Translations under genes and position numbers: made by a program | Notes under the pieces: model-generated | The model's input: only the letters and a program-made list of their open reading frames with translations | Database searches by the model: none | What the model was told of the DNA's origin: nothing | NCBI RefSeq assembly: GCF_001320245.1 | Contig: NZ_BCBA01000066.1 | Span: 1-64,000, forward strand | Source of the DNA: Pseudomonas sp. NBRC 111124 | GTDB lineage: Bacteria > Pseudomonadota > Gammaproteobacteria > Pseudomonadales > Pseudomonadaceae | Reading direction: 5' to 3' | DNA: 64,000 bases | In this document: positions 1-9,729 of the stretch, piece after piece | How the letters are laid out: each line of letters opens with the position of its first letter | How positions within the stretch are numbered: position 1 is the stretch's first letter

Positions 1-95
1 CTGGCATCCCGGGCCCGAGCCAGGCGTTAGTCGTCTCCCACATTTCGAGCTGGGAACACTAGAATAGAGCCGACGTACCTATTCAGAATCCCGAG

Positions 96-755
96 ATGCC
101 CGAACCCGTCGAAACTCAAGCCCTAGAGCACTTGCCGCTGGACGAACTGGTCGCCTGTCACGAATGCGACCTGCTGATGCGCAAGCCGGTGCTTCAGCAT
201 GGCGAAAAAGCCCAATGCCCACGCTGTGGCTACGAGCTCTATGCCCACCGGCACAATGTGGTCAACCGCAGCCTGGCCTTGGTGCTGACAGCCTTGCTCC
301 TGTTTGTGCCAGCCAACTTCCTACCCATCATGCAGTTGCACCTGCTTGGCCAGACTTCGGACGATACCGTCTGGAGTGGTGTGCTGGGCCTGTACAACTC
401 GGAAATGCGCGGCGTCGCCGTGGTGGTGTTCCTGTGCAGCATGGCCATCCCCTTGCTCAAGTTGCTGTGCCAGCTGGCTGTGCTGTTGAGCATCCGCCTG
501 AATGTCGGGCGCAGTTACGGGCTGCTGTTCTACCGCATTTATCACCACCTGCGGGACTGGGGCATGCTCGAGGTCTACTTCATGGGCGTGCTGGTGGCGA
601 TCGTCAAGCTGGTGGACCTGGCCGAGCTGAGCGTTGGCCTGGGCCTGTTCTGTTTCATCAGCCTGTTGTTGATTCAGGTCTGGCTCGAAGTGGTGATGTC
701 GCCACACCAGATCTGGAGTGCATTGTCGGGGGAGGATCTCCATGCGGGCGATTGA
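96..755 (+). CDS. PqiA/LetA-family inner-membrane protein, first half
   Basis: 219-residue membrane protein of the paraquat-inducible protein A family, which partners MCE proteins in moving lipids between the two membranes. The N-terminus carries a zinc-ribbon-like pair of CxxC motifs (C21/C24 and C41/C44), followed by about four hydrophobic segments from residue 57 on. E. coli PqiA and LetA are about 420 residues with two such modules. Here each module is a separate gene, and this is the first. It overlaps the next PqiA-like gene by 14 bases and is probably translated with it and the MCE gene as one operon. The family call is firm. Whether it is closer to PqiA or LetA is not decided by the sequence alone. 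Confidence 0.9.
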   Translation: MPEPVETQALEHLPLDELVACHECDLLMRKPVLQHGEKAQCPRCGYELYAHRHNVVNRSLALVLTALLLFVPANFLPIMQLHLLGQTSDDTVWSGVLGLYNSEMRGVAVVVFLCSMAIPLLKLLCQLAVLLSIRLNVGRSYGLLFYRIYHHLRDWGMLEVYFMGVLVAIVKLVDLAELSVGLGLFCFISLLLIQVWLEVVMSPHQIWSALSGEDLHAGD

Positions 756-1365
756 TGCAGGCATTCTGGTCTGCAATGAATGTCATGAACTGAACCGCCA
801 GGATGCCGAGAGCGATTCGCAGACCTGTACACGTTGCGGTGCCATCGTGCACGCTCGGCGCCCCAATAGCATCATACGTACCTGGGCGCTGCTGATCACC
901 GCCTCGATTCTATACATCCCGGCCAACCTGCTGCCGATCATGACCGTCAGCACCCTGGGGCAGGGTAGTGGCGACACCATCATGTCTGGCGTCATTACCT
1001 TGCTCAAGCACGGCATGGTGCCGATCGCCGCCGTGGTGTTCATTGCCAGCATCCTGGTGCCTACCTTCAAACTGGTTGGTATTGGCCTGCTGCTGTATTC
1101 GGTCCAGCGCCGTCAGCCACTGTCGGCAAGGCAACGGATCCTGATGTACCGCTTCATCGAGTTCATAGGGCGCTGGTCCATGCTGGACATCTTCGTCATC
1201 GCGATTCTGGTGGCGGTGGTGAATTTCGGCCGTATCGCCAGTGTCGAAGCCAACCTGGGCGCTATCGCCTTCGCAACTGTGGTGATTCTCACGATGCTTG
1301 CTGCTTTAACTTTCGATCCCCGGCTGATCTGGGATAACACGGAGTCGGATGACGACCATGAGTGA
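742..1365 (+). CDS. PqiA/LetA-family inner-membrane protein, second half
   Basis: 207-residue second PqiA module with its own CxxC pairs (CNEC and CTRC near the N-terminus) and about four transmembrane segments. I chose the ATG at 742 because a GGGGGAGG ribosome-binding sequence lies just upstream. An earlier in-frame ATG at 718 would add eight residues inside the previous gene. It overlaps the upstream gene by 14 bases and the MCE gene by 17 bases, which indicates translational coupling. Together the two half-genes probably make the equivalent of one full PqiA/LetA protein. Confidence 0.9.
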   Translation: MRAIDAGILVCNECHELNRQDAESDSQTCTRCGAIVHARRPNSIIRTWALLITASILYIPANLLPIMTVSTLGQGSGDTIMSGVITLLKHGMVPIAAVVFIASILVPTFKLVGIGLLLYSVQRRQPLSARQRILMYRFIEFIGRWSMLDIFVIAILVAVVNFGRIASVEANLGAIAFATVVILTMLAALTFDPRLIWDNTESDDDHE

Positions 1366-3658
1366 CATGCCAACGGCTAAAACCCGCCCTGCCTCGAATT
1401 GGTCGGCCATCTGGATCCTGCCGCTGATCGCGCTGATGATCGGTGGCTGGCTGGCCTGGCAGGCCTACCGCGATGCAGGCGTGGAGATCGAAGTGCGTTT
1501 CGAGTCCGGTGAAGGGATCGTCGCCAACAAGACCGAGGTGATTTTCAAAGGTATGCCCGTCGGCAAGGTCAGCAAGCTTGTGCTCGATGCAAAGGGCGAG
1601 AAGCAGGGGGTGATCGCCACCATCGAGATGAACAAGGCCGCCGAACCGCACCTGAACAAGGGCACGCGCTTCTGGCTGGTCAAGCCGAGTGTCAGTCTGG
1701 CCGGTATCTCAGGCCTGGAGACGTTGGTATCGGGCAACTACATCGCAGTGAGCCCAGGGGAAGGTGAGCCCACCAAGCGCTTTACCGCACTAAAGGTCGC
1801 GCCGCCGCTGTCTGACAGCGAGCCAGGTCTGCATCTGACGCTCAAGGCCGAGCGCCTGGGTTCGCTCAATCGGGACAGCCCGGTGTTTTACAAGCAGATC
1901 CAGGTCGGCCGAGTTAAAAGCTATCGCCTGTCTGACGACCAGAGCACGGTCGAGGTCAAAGTGTTCATCGAGCCGGCCTACGCTAGCCTGGTGCGCAAAC
2001 ACACACGTTTCTGGAATGCCAGCGGCATCAGCATCGACGCTGATCTGTCGGGCGTTAAAGTGCGCAGCGAGTCGTTGTCGAGCATCGTGGCCGGCGGCAT
2101 CGCCTTCGCCACGCCGGAATATCGCAAGGACAGCCCGCCAACCGACCCGAGCCTGCCGTTCCGCTTGTATGAAGACTTCGATGCTGCCCAGGCGGGTATT
2201 CGTGTCAAAGTGAAGCTCAGCGACTATGAAGGCCTGCAGGCCGGTCGTACGCCAGTCATGTACAAGGGCATTCAGGTTGGCTCGTTGAAAACCCTGAAGA
2301 TGGAAGACAACCTGGCCAGCGCTACGGCCGAGCTGACGCTGGACCCGTTGACCGAGGATTACCTGGTCGACGGTACGCAGTTCTGGGTGGTCAAACCGTC
2401 CATTTCCCTGGCGGGTATCACCGGTCTGGAGGCGCTGGTCAAAGGTAACTACATCGCCATTCGTCCGGGCGAGAAGGGCGCCAAGCCACAACGCGAGTTC
2501 GAGGCCCGGGCCAAGGCGCCGCCGCTGGACCTGAAAGCACCAGGCCTGCACCTGGTGCTGTTCGCCGATACGCTGGGCTCGCTGGAGATCGGCAGCCCGG
2601 TGATGTATCGCCAAGTCAAGGTCGGTAGCGTGCAGAGCTACCAGTTTGCCCGCAACAGCAACCGTATCCTGATTGGTGTGCACATCGAGAAAGAGTACGA
2701 AAACCTGGTCAACGGCTCTTCACGCTTCTGGAACGTCAGCGGTATTACCCTGACCGGTGGCTTGTCGGGTATCAAGATCAAGAGCGAGTCGCTGCAAACC
2801 CTCATGGCTGGGGGTATCGCCTTCGACACGCCTAAGCCTAACGTTGCGCTCAAACGGCACATCCCGCGCTTCCGTCTGCTGGAGAGCCAAGAGGCGGTCA
2901 ACCGTACCGGTACCCTGGTCACCATTCGGGTTGACCGTGCCGACGGCCTCAAGCCGGGTACGCCAATCCGCTTCCGTGGGCTGGATGTGGGCGTCGTCGA
3001 GAGCGTGGACCTGACAAAGGACTTGCAGGCGGTATTGCTGCGAGCGCGTATCACCGAGGCGGCTGATCGCATTGCCCGAGCCGGCACGCAGTTCTGGGTG
3101 GTCAAGCCCGCACTCGGGATTGTACGTACCGAGAACCTCGATACCCTGATTGGTGGGCAGTACATAGAGGTACAGCCGGCAGTGAAGGATAAAGGCCCGC
3201 AGCGTGATTTCATTGCGCTGGGAGAAGCGCCTGAGGTCCTGGGTGAGGAGGTTGGCCTCCCGTTGACCCTGAGCGCGCCGCGCCGCGGCTCGATCAAGCC
3301 GGGTGTACCTGTGACCTATCGCGAGGTGGCGGTGGGCAAAGTGACCGGTTTCGAGCTTGGCCAGACCGCAGACCGCGTATTGATCCACATCCTGATCGAG
3401 CCTCGCTATGCAGCCTTGGTTCGCGGTGGTAGCCGGTTCTGGAACAGCAGTGGCTTCGGCTTCGACTGGGGGCTGTTCAAGGGCGCCACGGTGCGCACCG
3501 AGTCACTGGAGACGCTCATTGACGGCGGTATTGCCTTCGCCACGCCAGAAGGCGAGCAGATGGGCAACCCGGCTCGGCCGCAGCAGACCTTCGCCTTGTT
3601 CGACAAGCCGGAGGATGCCTGGCTGCAGTGGGCACCGAAGATCCAGATCGCCAAGTGA
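1349..3658 (+). CDS. Six-MCE-domain PqiB/LetB-like lipid-transport protein
   Basis: 769 residues with one N-terminal transmembrane anchor (about residues 20-37), then a periplasmic region of six MCE domains. Each has the recurring core GxPVxYxGxxVGxV, near residues 45, 160, 285, 400, 530 and 645. In the family such domains stack as hexameric rings into a hydrophobic tunnel spanning the periplasm. E. coli PqiB has three MCE domains and LetB has seven, so this protein is intermediate. The start at 1349 overlaps the upstream gene. An alternative ATG lies at 1358. A terminator follows at once. The two PqiA-like proteins upstream are the likely inner-membrane partners. Confidence 0.9.
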   Translation: MTTMSDMPTAKTRPASNWSAIWILPLIALMIGGWLAWQAYRDAGVEIEVRFESGEGIVANKTEVIFKGMPVGKVSKLVLDAKGEKQGVIATIEMNKAAEPHLNKGTRFWLVKPSVSLAGISGLETLVSGNYIAVSPGEGEPTKRFTALKVAPPLSDSEPGLHLTLKAERLGSLNRDSPVFYKQIQVGRVKSYRLSDDQSTVEVKVFIEPAYASLVRKHTRFWNASGISIDADLSGVKVRSESLSSIVAGGIAFATPEYRKDSPPTDPSLPFRLYEDFDAAQAGIRVKVKLSDYEGLQAGRTPVMYKGIQVGSLKTLKMEDNLASATAELTLDPLTEDYLVDGTQFWVVKPSISLAGITGLEALVKGNYIAIRPGEKGAKPQREFEARAKAPPLDLKAPGLHLVLFADTLGSLEIGSPVMYRQVKVGSVQSYQFARNSNRILIGVHIEKEYENLVNGSSRFWNVSGITLTGGLSGIKIKSESLQTLMAGGIAFDTPKPNVALKRHIPRFRLLESQEAVNRTGTLVTIRVDRADGLKPGTPIRFRGLDVGVVESVDLTKDLQAVLLRARITEAADRIARAGTQFWVVKPALGIVRTENLDTLIGGQYIEVQPAVKDKGPQRDFIALGEAPEVLGEEVGLPLTLSAPRRGSIKPGVPVTYREVAVGKVTGFELGQTADRVLIHILIEPRYAALVRGGSRFWNSSGFGFDWGLFKGATVRTESLETLIDGGIAFATPEGEQMGNPARPQQTFALFDKPEDAWLQWAPKIQIAK

Positions 3659-3667
3659 CAGTGCTGC

Positions 3668-3697
3668 AGGGCCGCCAAGCGCGGCCCTGTTTTTTTG
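3668..3697 (+). terminator. Rho-independent terminator after the MCE operon
   Basis: An 8-bp GC-rich stem (AGGGCCGC / GCGGCCCT) with a 5-base loop, followed by a run of T. It starts ten bases after the MCE stop codon. Confidence 0.85.
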
Positions 3698-3723
3698 CAG
3701 CCGTTGCAGAAATCACAGGCATA

Positions 3724-3751
3724 AAAAAACCGACCCAAGGGTCGGTTTTTT
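3724..3751 (-). terminator. Terminator of rpsT (bidirectional shape)
   Basis: ACCGACCC / GGGTCGGT stem flanked by A-run and T-run, so it can act in either direction. It lies 14 bases after the rpsT stop on the minus strand. Confidence 0.8.
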
Positions 3752-3764
3752 CGACAAGCGTCGC

Positions 3765-4043
3765 TTAGGCAGCTGCAGCTTCTTTCAGCGCCTTGATGTG
3801 GCCATTCAGACGGCCTTTGTGGCGAGCAGCTTTGTTCTTGTGGATGATACCTTTGTCGGCCATACGGTCGATTACAGGTACAGCCAGAACGTAAGCGGCT
3901 TGCGCTTTTTCGGCGTCTTTTGCGTCGATGGCTTTAACTACATTCTTGATGTAGGTGCGGACCATGGAACGCAGGCTGGCGTTGTGGCTGCGACGCTTCT
4001 CAGCCTGTTTTGCACGTTTCTTGGCGGAAGGTGTGTTGGCCAC
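3765..4043 (-). CDS. rpsT: 30S ribosomal protein S20
   Basis: 92 residues, the normal S20 length. The start MANTPSAKKRAKQ and the basic helical body are diagnostic. S20 is a primary 16S rRNA binding protein of the small subunit. The gene stands alone on the minus strand, divergent from murJ across about 250 bases, with its own terminator. A GAGGAGC-like ribosome-binding sequence lies about nine bases before the ATG. Confidence 0.98.
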   Translation of the reverse strand: MANTPSAKKRAKQAEKRRSHNASLRSMVRTYIKNVVKAIDAKDAEKAQAAYVLAVPVIDRMADKGIIHKNKAARHKGRLNGHIKALKEAAAA

Positions 4044-4293
4044 CGTCGAGCTCCTCGAAAGACTTTAGGTAAATAGCAAACAAAATAGGCCGCGAATCAT
4101 GCCGATGAGTCGACCGGATGTCAAGGCCACCTGCAGGGTTCCGCCGAGTGGTGCAGCAACAGCCGGGAAATATTCCTTTCTGCCGTGCTACCTGTACACT
4201 CGGGAATTTTTGGCTCCCCTGCGAAGGCGCGGGAGTATCGCACATTCGGACGCTGTCTGGCAGCGCCCTCTGTCTCTGGCGTGAATCTTTTCG

Positions 4294-5832
4294 ATGAATC
4301 TGCTCAAATCCCTGGCTGCAGTCAGCTCCATCACCATGATTTCGCGGGTGCTGGGCTTCGTGCGCGACACCATACTGGCCCGTGTTTTCGGTGCGGGCAT
4401 CGCCACCGACGCTTTCTTCATCGCCTTCAAGCTGCCCAACCTGCTGCGGCGGATCTTTGCCGAGGGGGCATTTTCCCAGGCGTTCGTGCCGATCCTGGCC
4501 GAATACAAGACCCAGCAGGGCGAGGAGGCGACGCGTACCTTCATCGCCTATGTCAGCGGCCTGCTGACCCTCGTGCTGGCCCTGGTCACGGCTGTCGGCA
4601 TCCTCGCCGCACCTTGGGTGGTCTGGGCGACCGCCCCGGGCTTTGTCGACAGCGCCGAGAAATACGCGCTGACCACTGACCTGCTGCGGGTCACGTTCCC
4701 TTATATATTGCTGATCTCGCTGTCGTCCCTGGCCGGCGCGATTCTCAATACCTGGAACCGCTTTTCCGTGCCGGCGTTCACCCCGACGCTGCTCAACGTG
4801 GCGATGATCATCTTTGCCGTGCTGCTCACGCCGTACTTCAACCCGCCGATCATGGCCCTGGCCTGGGGCGTGCTGGCCGGTGGCCTCGCCCAGCTGCTGT
4901 ACCAACTTCCGGCGCTGAAGAAGATCGGCATGCTCGTGCTGCCGCGCCTCAACCTGCGCGACGCTGGCGTATGGCGGGTGCTCAAGCAGATGCTGCCGGC
5001 GATCCTCGGGGTCTCGGTGAGCCAGATCTCGCTGATCATCAACACCATCTTCGCCTCGTTCCTGGTGGCAGGTTCGGTGTCGTGGATGTACTACGCCGAC
5101 CGCCTCATGGAACTACCTTCGGGCGTGCTCGGCGTGGCGCTGGGCACCATCCTGCTGCCGACGCTGGCCAAGACGTACGCCAGCAAGGACCGCGAGGAGT
5201 ATTCGCGGATCATGGACTGGGGCCTGCGCCTGTGCTTTCTGCTGGTGCTGCCGTGCACCCTGGCCCTGGCGATCCTTGCCGAGCCGCTGACCGTCGCGCT
5301 GTTCCAGTACGGCAAGTTCACCGCCACCGACGCGGCCATGACCCAGCGCGCGCTGATCGCCTATTCGGTCGGTCTGCTGGCGATCATTCTGGTCAAGGTA
5401 CTGGCACCAGGCTTCTATGCGCAGCAGAATATCCGTACGCCGGTGAAGATCGCGATCTTCACCCTGGTCTGCACCCAGCTGTTCAACCTGGCTCTGATCG
5501 GCCCGCTGCAACACGCCGGCCTGGCCCTGGCGATCAGCCTGGGTGCCTGCCTTAACGCAGGCCTGCTGTTCTGGAAACTGCGCAGCCAGCAATTGTTCCA
5601 GCCGCAACCGGGCTGGACGTTGTACCTGCTCAAGCTGGTGCTGGCAGTTACCCTGATGGCTGCGGTGCTGCTGGTAGGCATGCACTATCTACCAGCCTGG
5701 GAACTGGGCAACATGCTGGAGCGGTTCCTGCGCCTGGGCGCGCTGATCGCGGCGGGTGTGGTGACCTATTTCGGTTGCCTCTACCTGTGTGGTTTCCGGC
5801 CCCGGCACTTCGCCCGCAAGGCCCTGCATTGA
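4294..5832 (+). CDS. murJ: Lipid II flippase MurJ (MviN)
   Basis: 512-residue polytopic membrane protein, about 14 helices, matching the MurJ/MviN family in length and signature (MNLLKSLAAVSSITMISRVLGFVRD start with the conserved arginine region, and FxxGxxxDAFF). It flips the peptidoglycan precursor lipid II across the inner membrane. It begins the murJ-ribF-ileS-lspA-fkpB-ispH run, which is the usual Pseudomonas order. The start at 4294 gives the canonical N-terminus. Confidence 0.96.
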   Translation: MNLLKSLAAVSSITMISRVLGFVRDTILARVFGAGIATDAFFIAFKLPNLLRRIFAEGAFSQAFVPILAEYKTQQGEEATRTFIAYVSGLLTLVLALVTAVGILAAPWVVWATAPGFVDSAEKYALTTDLLRVTFPYILLISLSSLAGAILNTWNRFSVPAFTPTLLNVAMIIFAVLLTPYFNPPIMALAWGVLAGGLAQLLYQLPALKKIGMLVLPRLNLRDAGVWRVLKQMLPAILGVSVSQISLIINTIFASFLVAGSVSWMYYADRLMELPSGVLGVALGTILLPTLAKTYASKDREEYSRIMDWGLRLCFLLVLPCTLALAILAEPLTVALFQYGKFTATDAAMTQRALIAYSVGLLAIILVKVLAPGFYAQQNIRTPVKIAIFTLVCTQLFNLALIGPLQHAGLALAISLGACLNAGLLFWKLRSQQLFQPQPGWTLYLLKLVLAVTLMAAVLLVGMHYLPAWELGNMLERFLRLGALIAAGVVTYFGCLYLCGFRPRHFARKALH

Positions 5833-5950
5833 GGTAGAACGCGGGTCAGGCGTCGGTTTTTCGCATTCCACGCCACCCCTTGGCGCTGCCGCCTGTCACC
5901 GGCGCCCGGGTGTGGTTATAATCGGCCACTTTATGAGCAAGAAGCGCGTT

Positions 5951-6901
5951 ATGCAGCTGGTTCGAGGTCTTCACAACCTGCGCCCCGAGCACCGGGGCTG
6001 TGTCGCCACCATTGGCAACTTCGACGGGGTTCACCGCGGCCACCAGGCTATCCTGGCGCGCCTGCGCGAGCGCGGCCAGGAGCTGGGCCTGCCGACCTGC
6101 GTGGTGATCTTCGAGCCACAGCCGCGCGAATACTTCGCCCCAGACACCGCACCTGCCCGGCTGGCACGCCTGCGCGACAAGGTCGAACTGCTGGCCGCCG
6201 AAGGCATCGACCGGGTCTTGTGCCTGGCGTTCAACCAGCGCTTGAGCAAGCTCAGCGCCGATGCGTTCGTCAAGGCGATCCTGGTCGACGGCCTGGGTGT
6301 GCGCCACCTCGAAGTGGGCGATGACTTCCGCTTCGGCTGCGACCGCGCCGGTGACTTCGCCTTCCTGATCGCTGCCGGCGAGCAGTACGGGTTTACCGTC
6401 GAAGCTGCCAACACGGTGATCCAGGACGGCCTGCGGGTCAGCAGCACCGAGGTGCGCAAGGCGCTGTCCGAGGGCAACTTCGAGCTGGCCGAGCACCTGC
6501 TGGGCCGCCCATACCGTATTACCGGCCGCGTGCTGCATGGCCAGAAGCTGGCCCGCCAGCTGGGTACGCCGACTGCCAACATCCAGCTCAAGCGCCGCCG
6601 CGTGCCGCTGTCCGGGGTCTACCTGGCCAGCATCGAGATCGACGGCAAGGCCTGGCCGGGTGTCGGCAACATTGGCGTGCGCCCGACGGTGGCCGGTGAC
6701 GGCCGCCCGCACCTCGAGATTCATCTACTGGATTATGCCGGCGATCTGTATGGCCGGCGCCTGACGGTGGAATTCCACCACAAGCTGCGTGAAGAGCAGC
6801 GATTCGCCTCCCTGGAGGCGCTGAAGTCGGCGATCGATGCGGATATCGCCGCCGCACGTGCACATTGGCACGCTCAACCGCTAACGAAGAGCCCGAAATG
6901 A
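5951..6901 (+). CDS. ribF: Bifunctional riboflavin kinase / FAD synthetase
   Basis: 316 residues. The N-terminal nucleotidyltransferase half has GNFDGVHRGH and STEVRKAL. The C-terminal flavokinase half (from about residue 185) has GTPTAN. It converts riboflavin to FMN and then FAD. The ATG at 5951 gives the normal family length. An ATG at 5933 would add six residues. The stop overlaps the ileS start as ATGA, so the two are translationally coupled. Confidence 0.96.
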   Translation: MQLVRGLHNLRPEHRGCVATIGNFDGVHRGHQAILARLRERGQELGLPTCVVIFEPQPREYFAPDTAPARLARLRDKVELLAAEGIDRVLCLAFNQRLSKLSADAFVKAILVDGLGVRHLEVGDDFRFGCDRAGDFAFLIAAGEQYGFTVEAANTVIQDGLRVSSTEVRKALSEGNFELAEHLLGRPYRITGRVLHGQKLARQLGTPTANIQLKRRRVPLSGVYLASIEIDGKAWPGVGNIGVRPTVAGDGRPHLEIHLLDYAGDLYGRRLTVEFHHKLREEQRFASLEALKSAIDADIAAARAHWHAQPLTKSPK

Positions 6902-9729
6902 CCGACTACAAAGCCACGCTAAACCTTCCGGACACCGCCTTCCCCATGAAGGCCGGCCTGCCTCAGCGCGAACCGCAGATCCTGCAGCGCTGGGACAGCA
7001 TTGGCCTGTACCAGAAGCTGCGCGAAATTGGCAAGGATCGTCCGAAGTTCGTCCTGCACGACGGCCCGCCCTATGCCAACGGCAAGATTCACATCGGTCA
7101 TGCGCTGAACAAGATCCTCAAGGACATGATCGTCCGCTCCAAGACTCTGTCCGGCTTCGACGCGCCGTACGTACCGGGTTGGGACTGCCACGGCCTGCCG
7201 ATCGAGCACAAGGTCGAGGTCACCCACGGCAAGCACCTGACCGCCGACCGCACCCGCGAGCTGTGCCGCGAGTACGCCGCCGAGCAAATCGAGGGGCAGA
7301 AGACCGAGTTCATCCGCCTCGGCGTGCTGGGTGACTGGGACAACCCGTACAAGACCATGAACTTCGCCAACGAGGCCGGCGAAATCCGCGCCTTGGCCGA
7401 GATGGTCAAGCAAGGCTTCGTGTTCAAGGGCCTCAAGCCTGTGAACTGGTGCTTCGATTGCGGTTCGGCCCTGGCCGAGGCCGAAGTCGAATACGCCGAC
7501 AAGAAGTCCCAGACCATCGACGTGGCATTCCCGGCCGCCGACGAGGCCAAGCTGGCCGCCGCCTTCGGCCTGGCCTCGCTGGCCAAGCCAGCCGCCATCG
7601 TGATCTGGACCACCACCCCATGGACCATCCCGGCCAACCAGGCGCTGAACATCCACCCGGAGTTCAAGTACGCCCTGGTCGACACCGGTGAGCGCCTGCT
7701 GGTACTGGCCGAAGAGCTGGTCGAGTCGTGCCTGAAGCGCTACAACCTGGAAGGCTCGGTGATCGCCACCGCCCAGGGCTCTGCACTGGAACTGATCAAC
7801 TTCCGTCACCCGTTCTACGACCGCCTGTCGCCGATCTACCTGGCCGACTACGTCGAGCTGGGGGCCGGCACCGGCGTGGTTCACTCCTCGCCAGCCTACG
7901 GTGAAGACGACTTCGTCACCTGCAAGCGCTACGGCATGGTCAACGACGACATTCTCACCCCGGTGCAGAGCAACGGCGTGTACGTCGAGTCGCTGCCGTT
8001 CTTCGGTGGCCAGTTCATCTGGAAGGCCAACCCGGCCATCGTCGACAAGCTGAGCGAAGTCGGTGCGCTGATGCACACCGAAACCATCAGCCACAGCTAC
8101 ATGCACTGCTGGCGCCACAAGACTCCGCTGATCTACCGTGCCACTGCCCAGTGGTTCGTCGGCATGGACAAGCAGCCGAGCACTGGCGAGCCGCTGCGTG
8201 AGCGTGCACTCAAGGCCATCGAAGAGACCAAGTTCGTACCGGCCTGGGGCCAGGCGCGCCTGCACTCGATGATCGCCAACCGCCCAGACTGGTGCATCTC
8301 GCGTCAGCGCAACTGGGGCGTGCCGATCCCGTTCTTCCTGCACAAGCAGACCGGCGAGCTGCACCCGCGCACCGTCGAGCTGATGGAAGCAGTAGCCAAG
8401 CGCGTCGAGCAAGAGGGCATCGAAGCCTGGTTCAAGCTGGACGCTGCCGAACTGCTGGGTGACGAAGCCGGGCAGTACGACAAGATTGCCGACACCCTGG
8501 ACGTCTGGTTCGACTCCGGTACCACCCACTGGCACGTGCTGCGTGGCTCCCACGACATCGGCCACGCCACTGGCCCGCGCGCCGACCTGTACCTGGAAGG
8601 TTCCGACCAGCACCGCGGCTGGTTCCACTCCTCCTTGCTGACCGGTTGCGCCATCGACGGCCACGCGCCGTACCGCGAACTGCTGACCCACGGCTTCACC
8701 GTGGACGAAAGTGGCCGCAAGATGTCCAAATCGCTGGGCAACACCATCGAGCCGGAGAAGGTCAACAACACCTTGGGCGCCGACATCCTGCGCCTGTGGG
8801 TTTCCGCGACCGACTACTCGGGCGAGATGGCGGTTTCCGAGCAGATCCTGCAGCGCAGCGCCGATGCCTACCGCCGTATCCGCAACACCGCGCGCTTCCT
8901 GCTCTCCAACCTGTCCGGCTTCGACCCGGCCCGCGACCTGCTGGCCCCAGAAGACATGCTGGCCCTGGACCGTTGGGCGGTGGACCGTACCCTGCTGCTG
9001 CAACGCGAGCTGGAAGAGCACTACGGCGAATACCGCTTCTGGAACGTCTACTCGAAGATCCACAACTTCTGCGTGCAGGAGCTGGGCGGTTTCTACCTCG
9101 ACATCATCAAGGACCGCCAGTACACCACCGGCGCCAACAGTGTCGCCCGCCGTTCCTGCCAGACCGCGCTGTACCACATCAGCGAGGCGCTGGTGCGCTG
9201 GATCGCACCGATCCTGGCGTTCACCGCCGACGAAATCTGGCAGTACCTGCCGGGCGAGCGCAACGAGTCGGTGATGCTCAACGGTTGGTACCAGGGCCTG
9301 ACCGAGCTGCCGGAAGGCACCGAGCTGGATCGCGCCTATTGGGATCGCGTAATGGCCGTTAAAGCCGCGGTCAACAAAGAGCTGGAAAACCAGCGTACTG
9401 CCAAGGTCATCGGCGGCAACCTCCAAGCCGAGGTCACCCTGTTCGCCGAGGAAGGCCTGAGCGCTGACCTGAGCAAGCTGGGCGACGAACTGCGCTTCGT
9501 GCTGATCACTTCGGCCGCCAGCGTGGTGCCGTTCGCCCAGGCGCCGGCCGAAGCCGTGGCCACCGAAGTCGAAGGCCTCAAGCTGCAGGTGGTCAAGTCT
9601 GGTCACGTCAAATGCGGCCGTTGCTGGCACTTCCGCGCCGACGTCGGCAGCCACCCGGAACACCCGGAAATCTGCGGACGCTGCGTCGATAACCTGACCG
9701 GTTCGGGTGAGGTGCGCCACTATGCCTAA
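6898..9729 (+). CDS. ileS: Isoleucyl-tRNA synthetase
   Basis: 943 residues, full length for a bacterial class I IleRS. The HIGH motif is at residues 65-68 and KMSKS at 608-612. The editing domain (TTPWTIPAN region) lies between them, and a C-terminal zinc site is formed by CGRCWHF and CGRCV. It charges tRNA-Ile in the cytoplasm. The ATG at 6898 overlaps the ribF stop, and the gene end overlaps the lspA start. Neighbouring lspA follows the well-known ileS-lspA pairing. Confidence 0.98.
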   Translation: MTDYKATLNLPDTAFPMKAGLPQREPQILQRWDSIGLYQKLREIGKDRPKFVLHDGPPYANGKIHIGHALNKILKDMIVRSKTLSGFDAPYVPGWDCHGLPIEHKVEVTHGKHLTADRTRELCREYAAEQIEGQKTEFIRLGVLGDWDNPYKTMNFANEAGEIRALAEMVKQGFVFKGLKPVNWCFDCGSALAEAEVEYADKKSQTIDVAFPAADEAKLAAAFGLASLAKPAAIVIWTTTPWTIPANQALNIHPEFKYALVDTGERLLVLAEELVESCLKRYNLEGSVIATAQGSALELINFRHPFYDRLSPIYLADYVELGAGTGVVHSSPAYGEDDFVTCKRYGMVNDDILTPVQSNGVYVESLPFFGGQFIWKANPAIVDKLSEVGALMHTETISHSYMHCWRHKTPLIYRATAQWFVGMDKQPSTGEPLRERALKAIEETKFVPAWGQARLHSMIANRPDWCISRQRNWGVPIPFFLHKQTGELHPRTVELMEAVAKRVEQEGIEAWFKLDAAELLGDEAGQYDKIADTLDVWFDSGTTHWHVLRGSHDIGHATGPRADLYLEGSDQHRGWFHSSLLTGCAIDGHAPYRELLTHGFTVDESGRKMSKSLGNTIEPEKVNNTLGADILRLWVSATDYSGEMAVSEQILQRSADAYRRIRNTARFLLSNLSGFDPARDLLAPEDMLALDRWAVDRTLLLQRELEEHYGEYRFWNVYSKIHNFCVQELGGFYLDIIKDRQYTTGANSVARRSCQTALYHISEALVRWIAPILAFTADEIWQYLPGERNESVMLNGWYQGLTELPEGTELDRAYWDRVMAVKAAVNKELENQRTAKVIGGNLQAEVTLFAEEGLSADLSKLGDELRFVLITSAASVVPFAQAPAEAVATEVEGLKLQVVKSGHVKCGRCWHFRADVGSHPEHPEICGRCVDNLTGSGEVRHYA

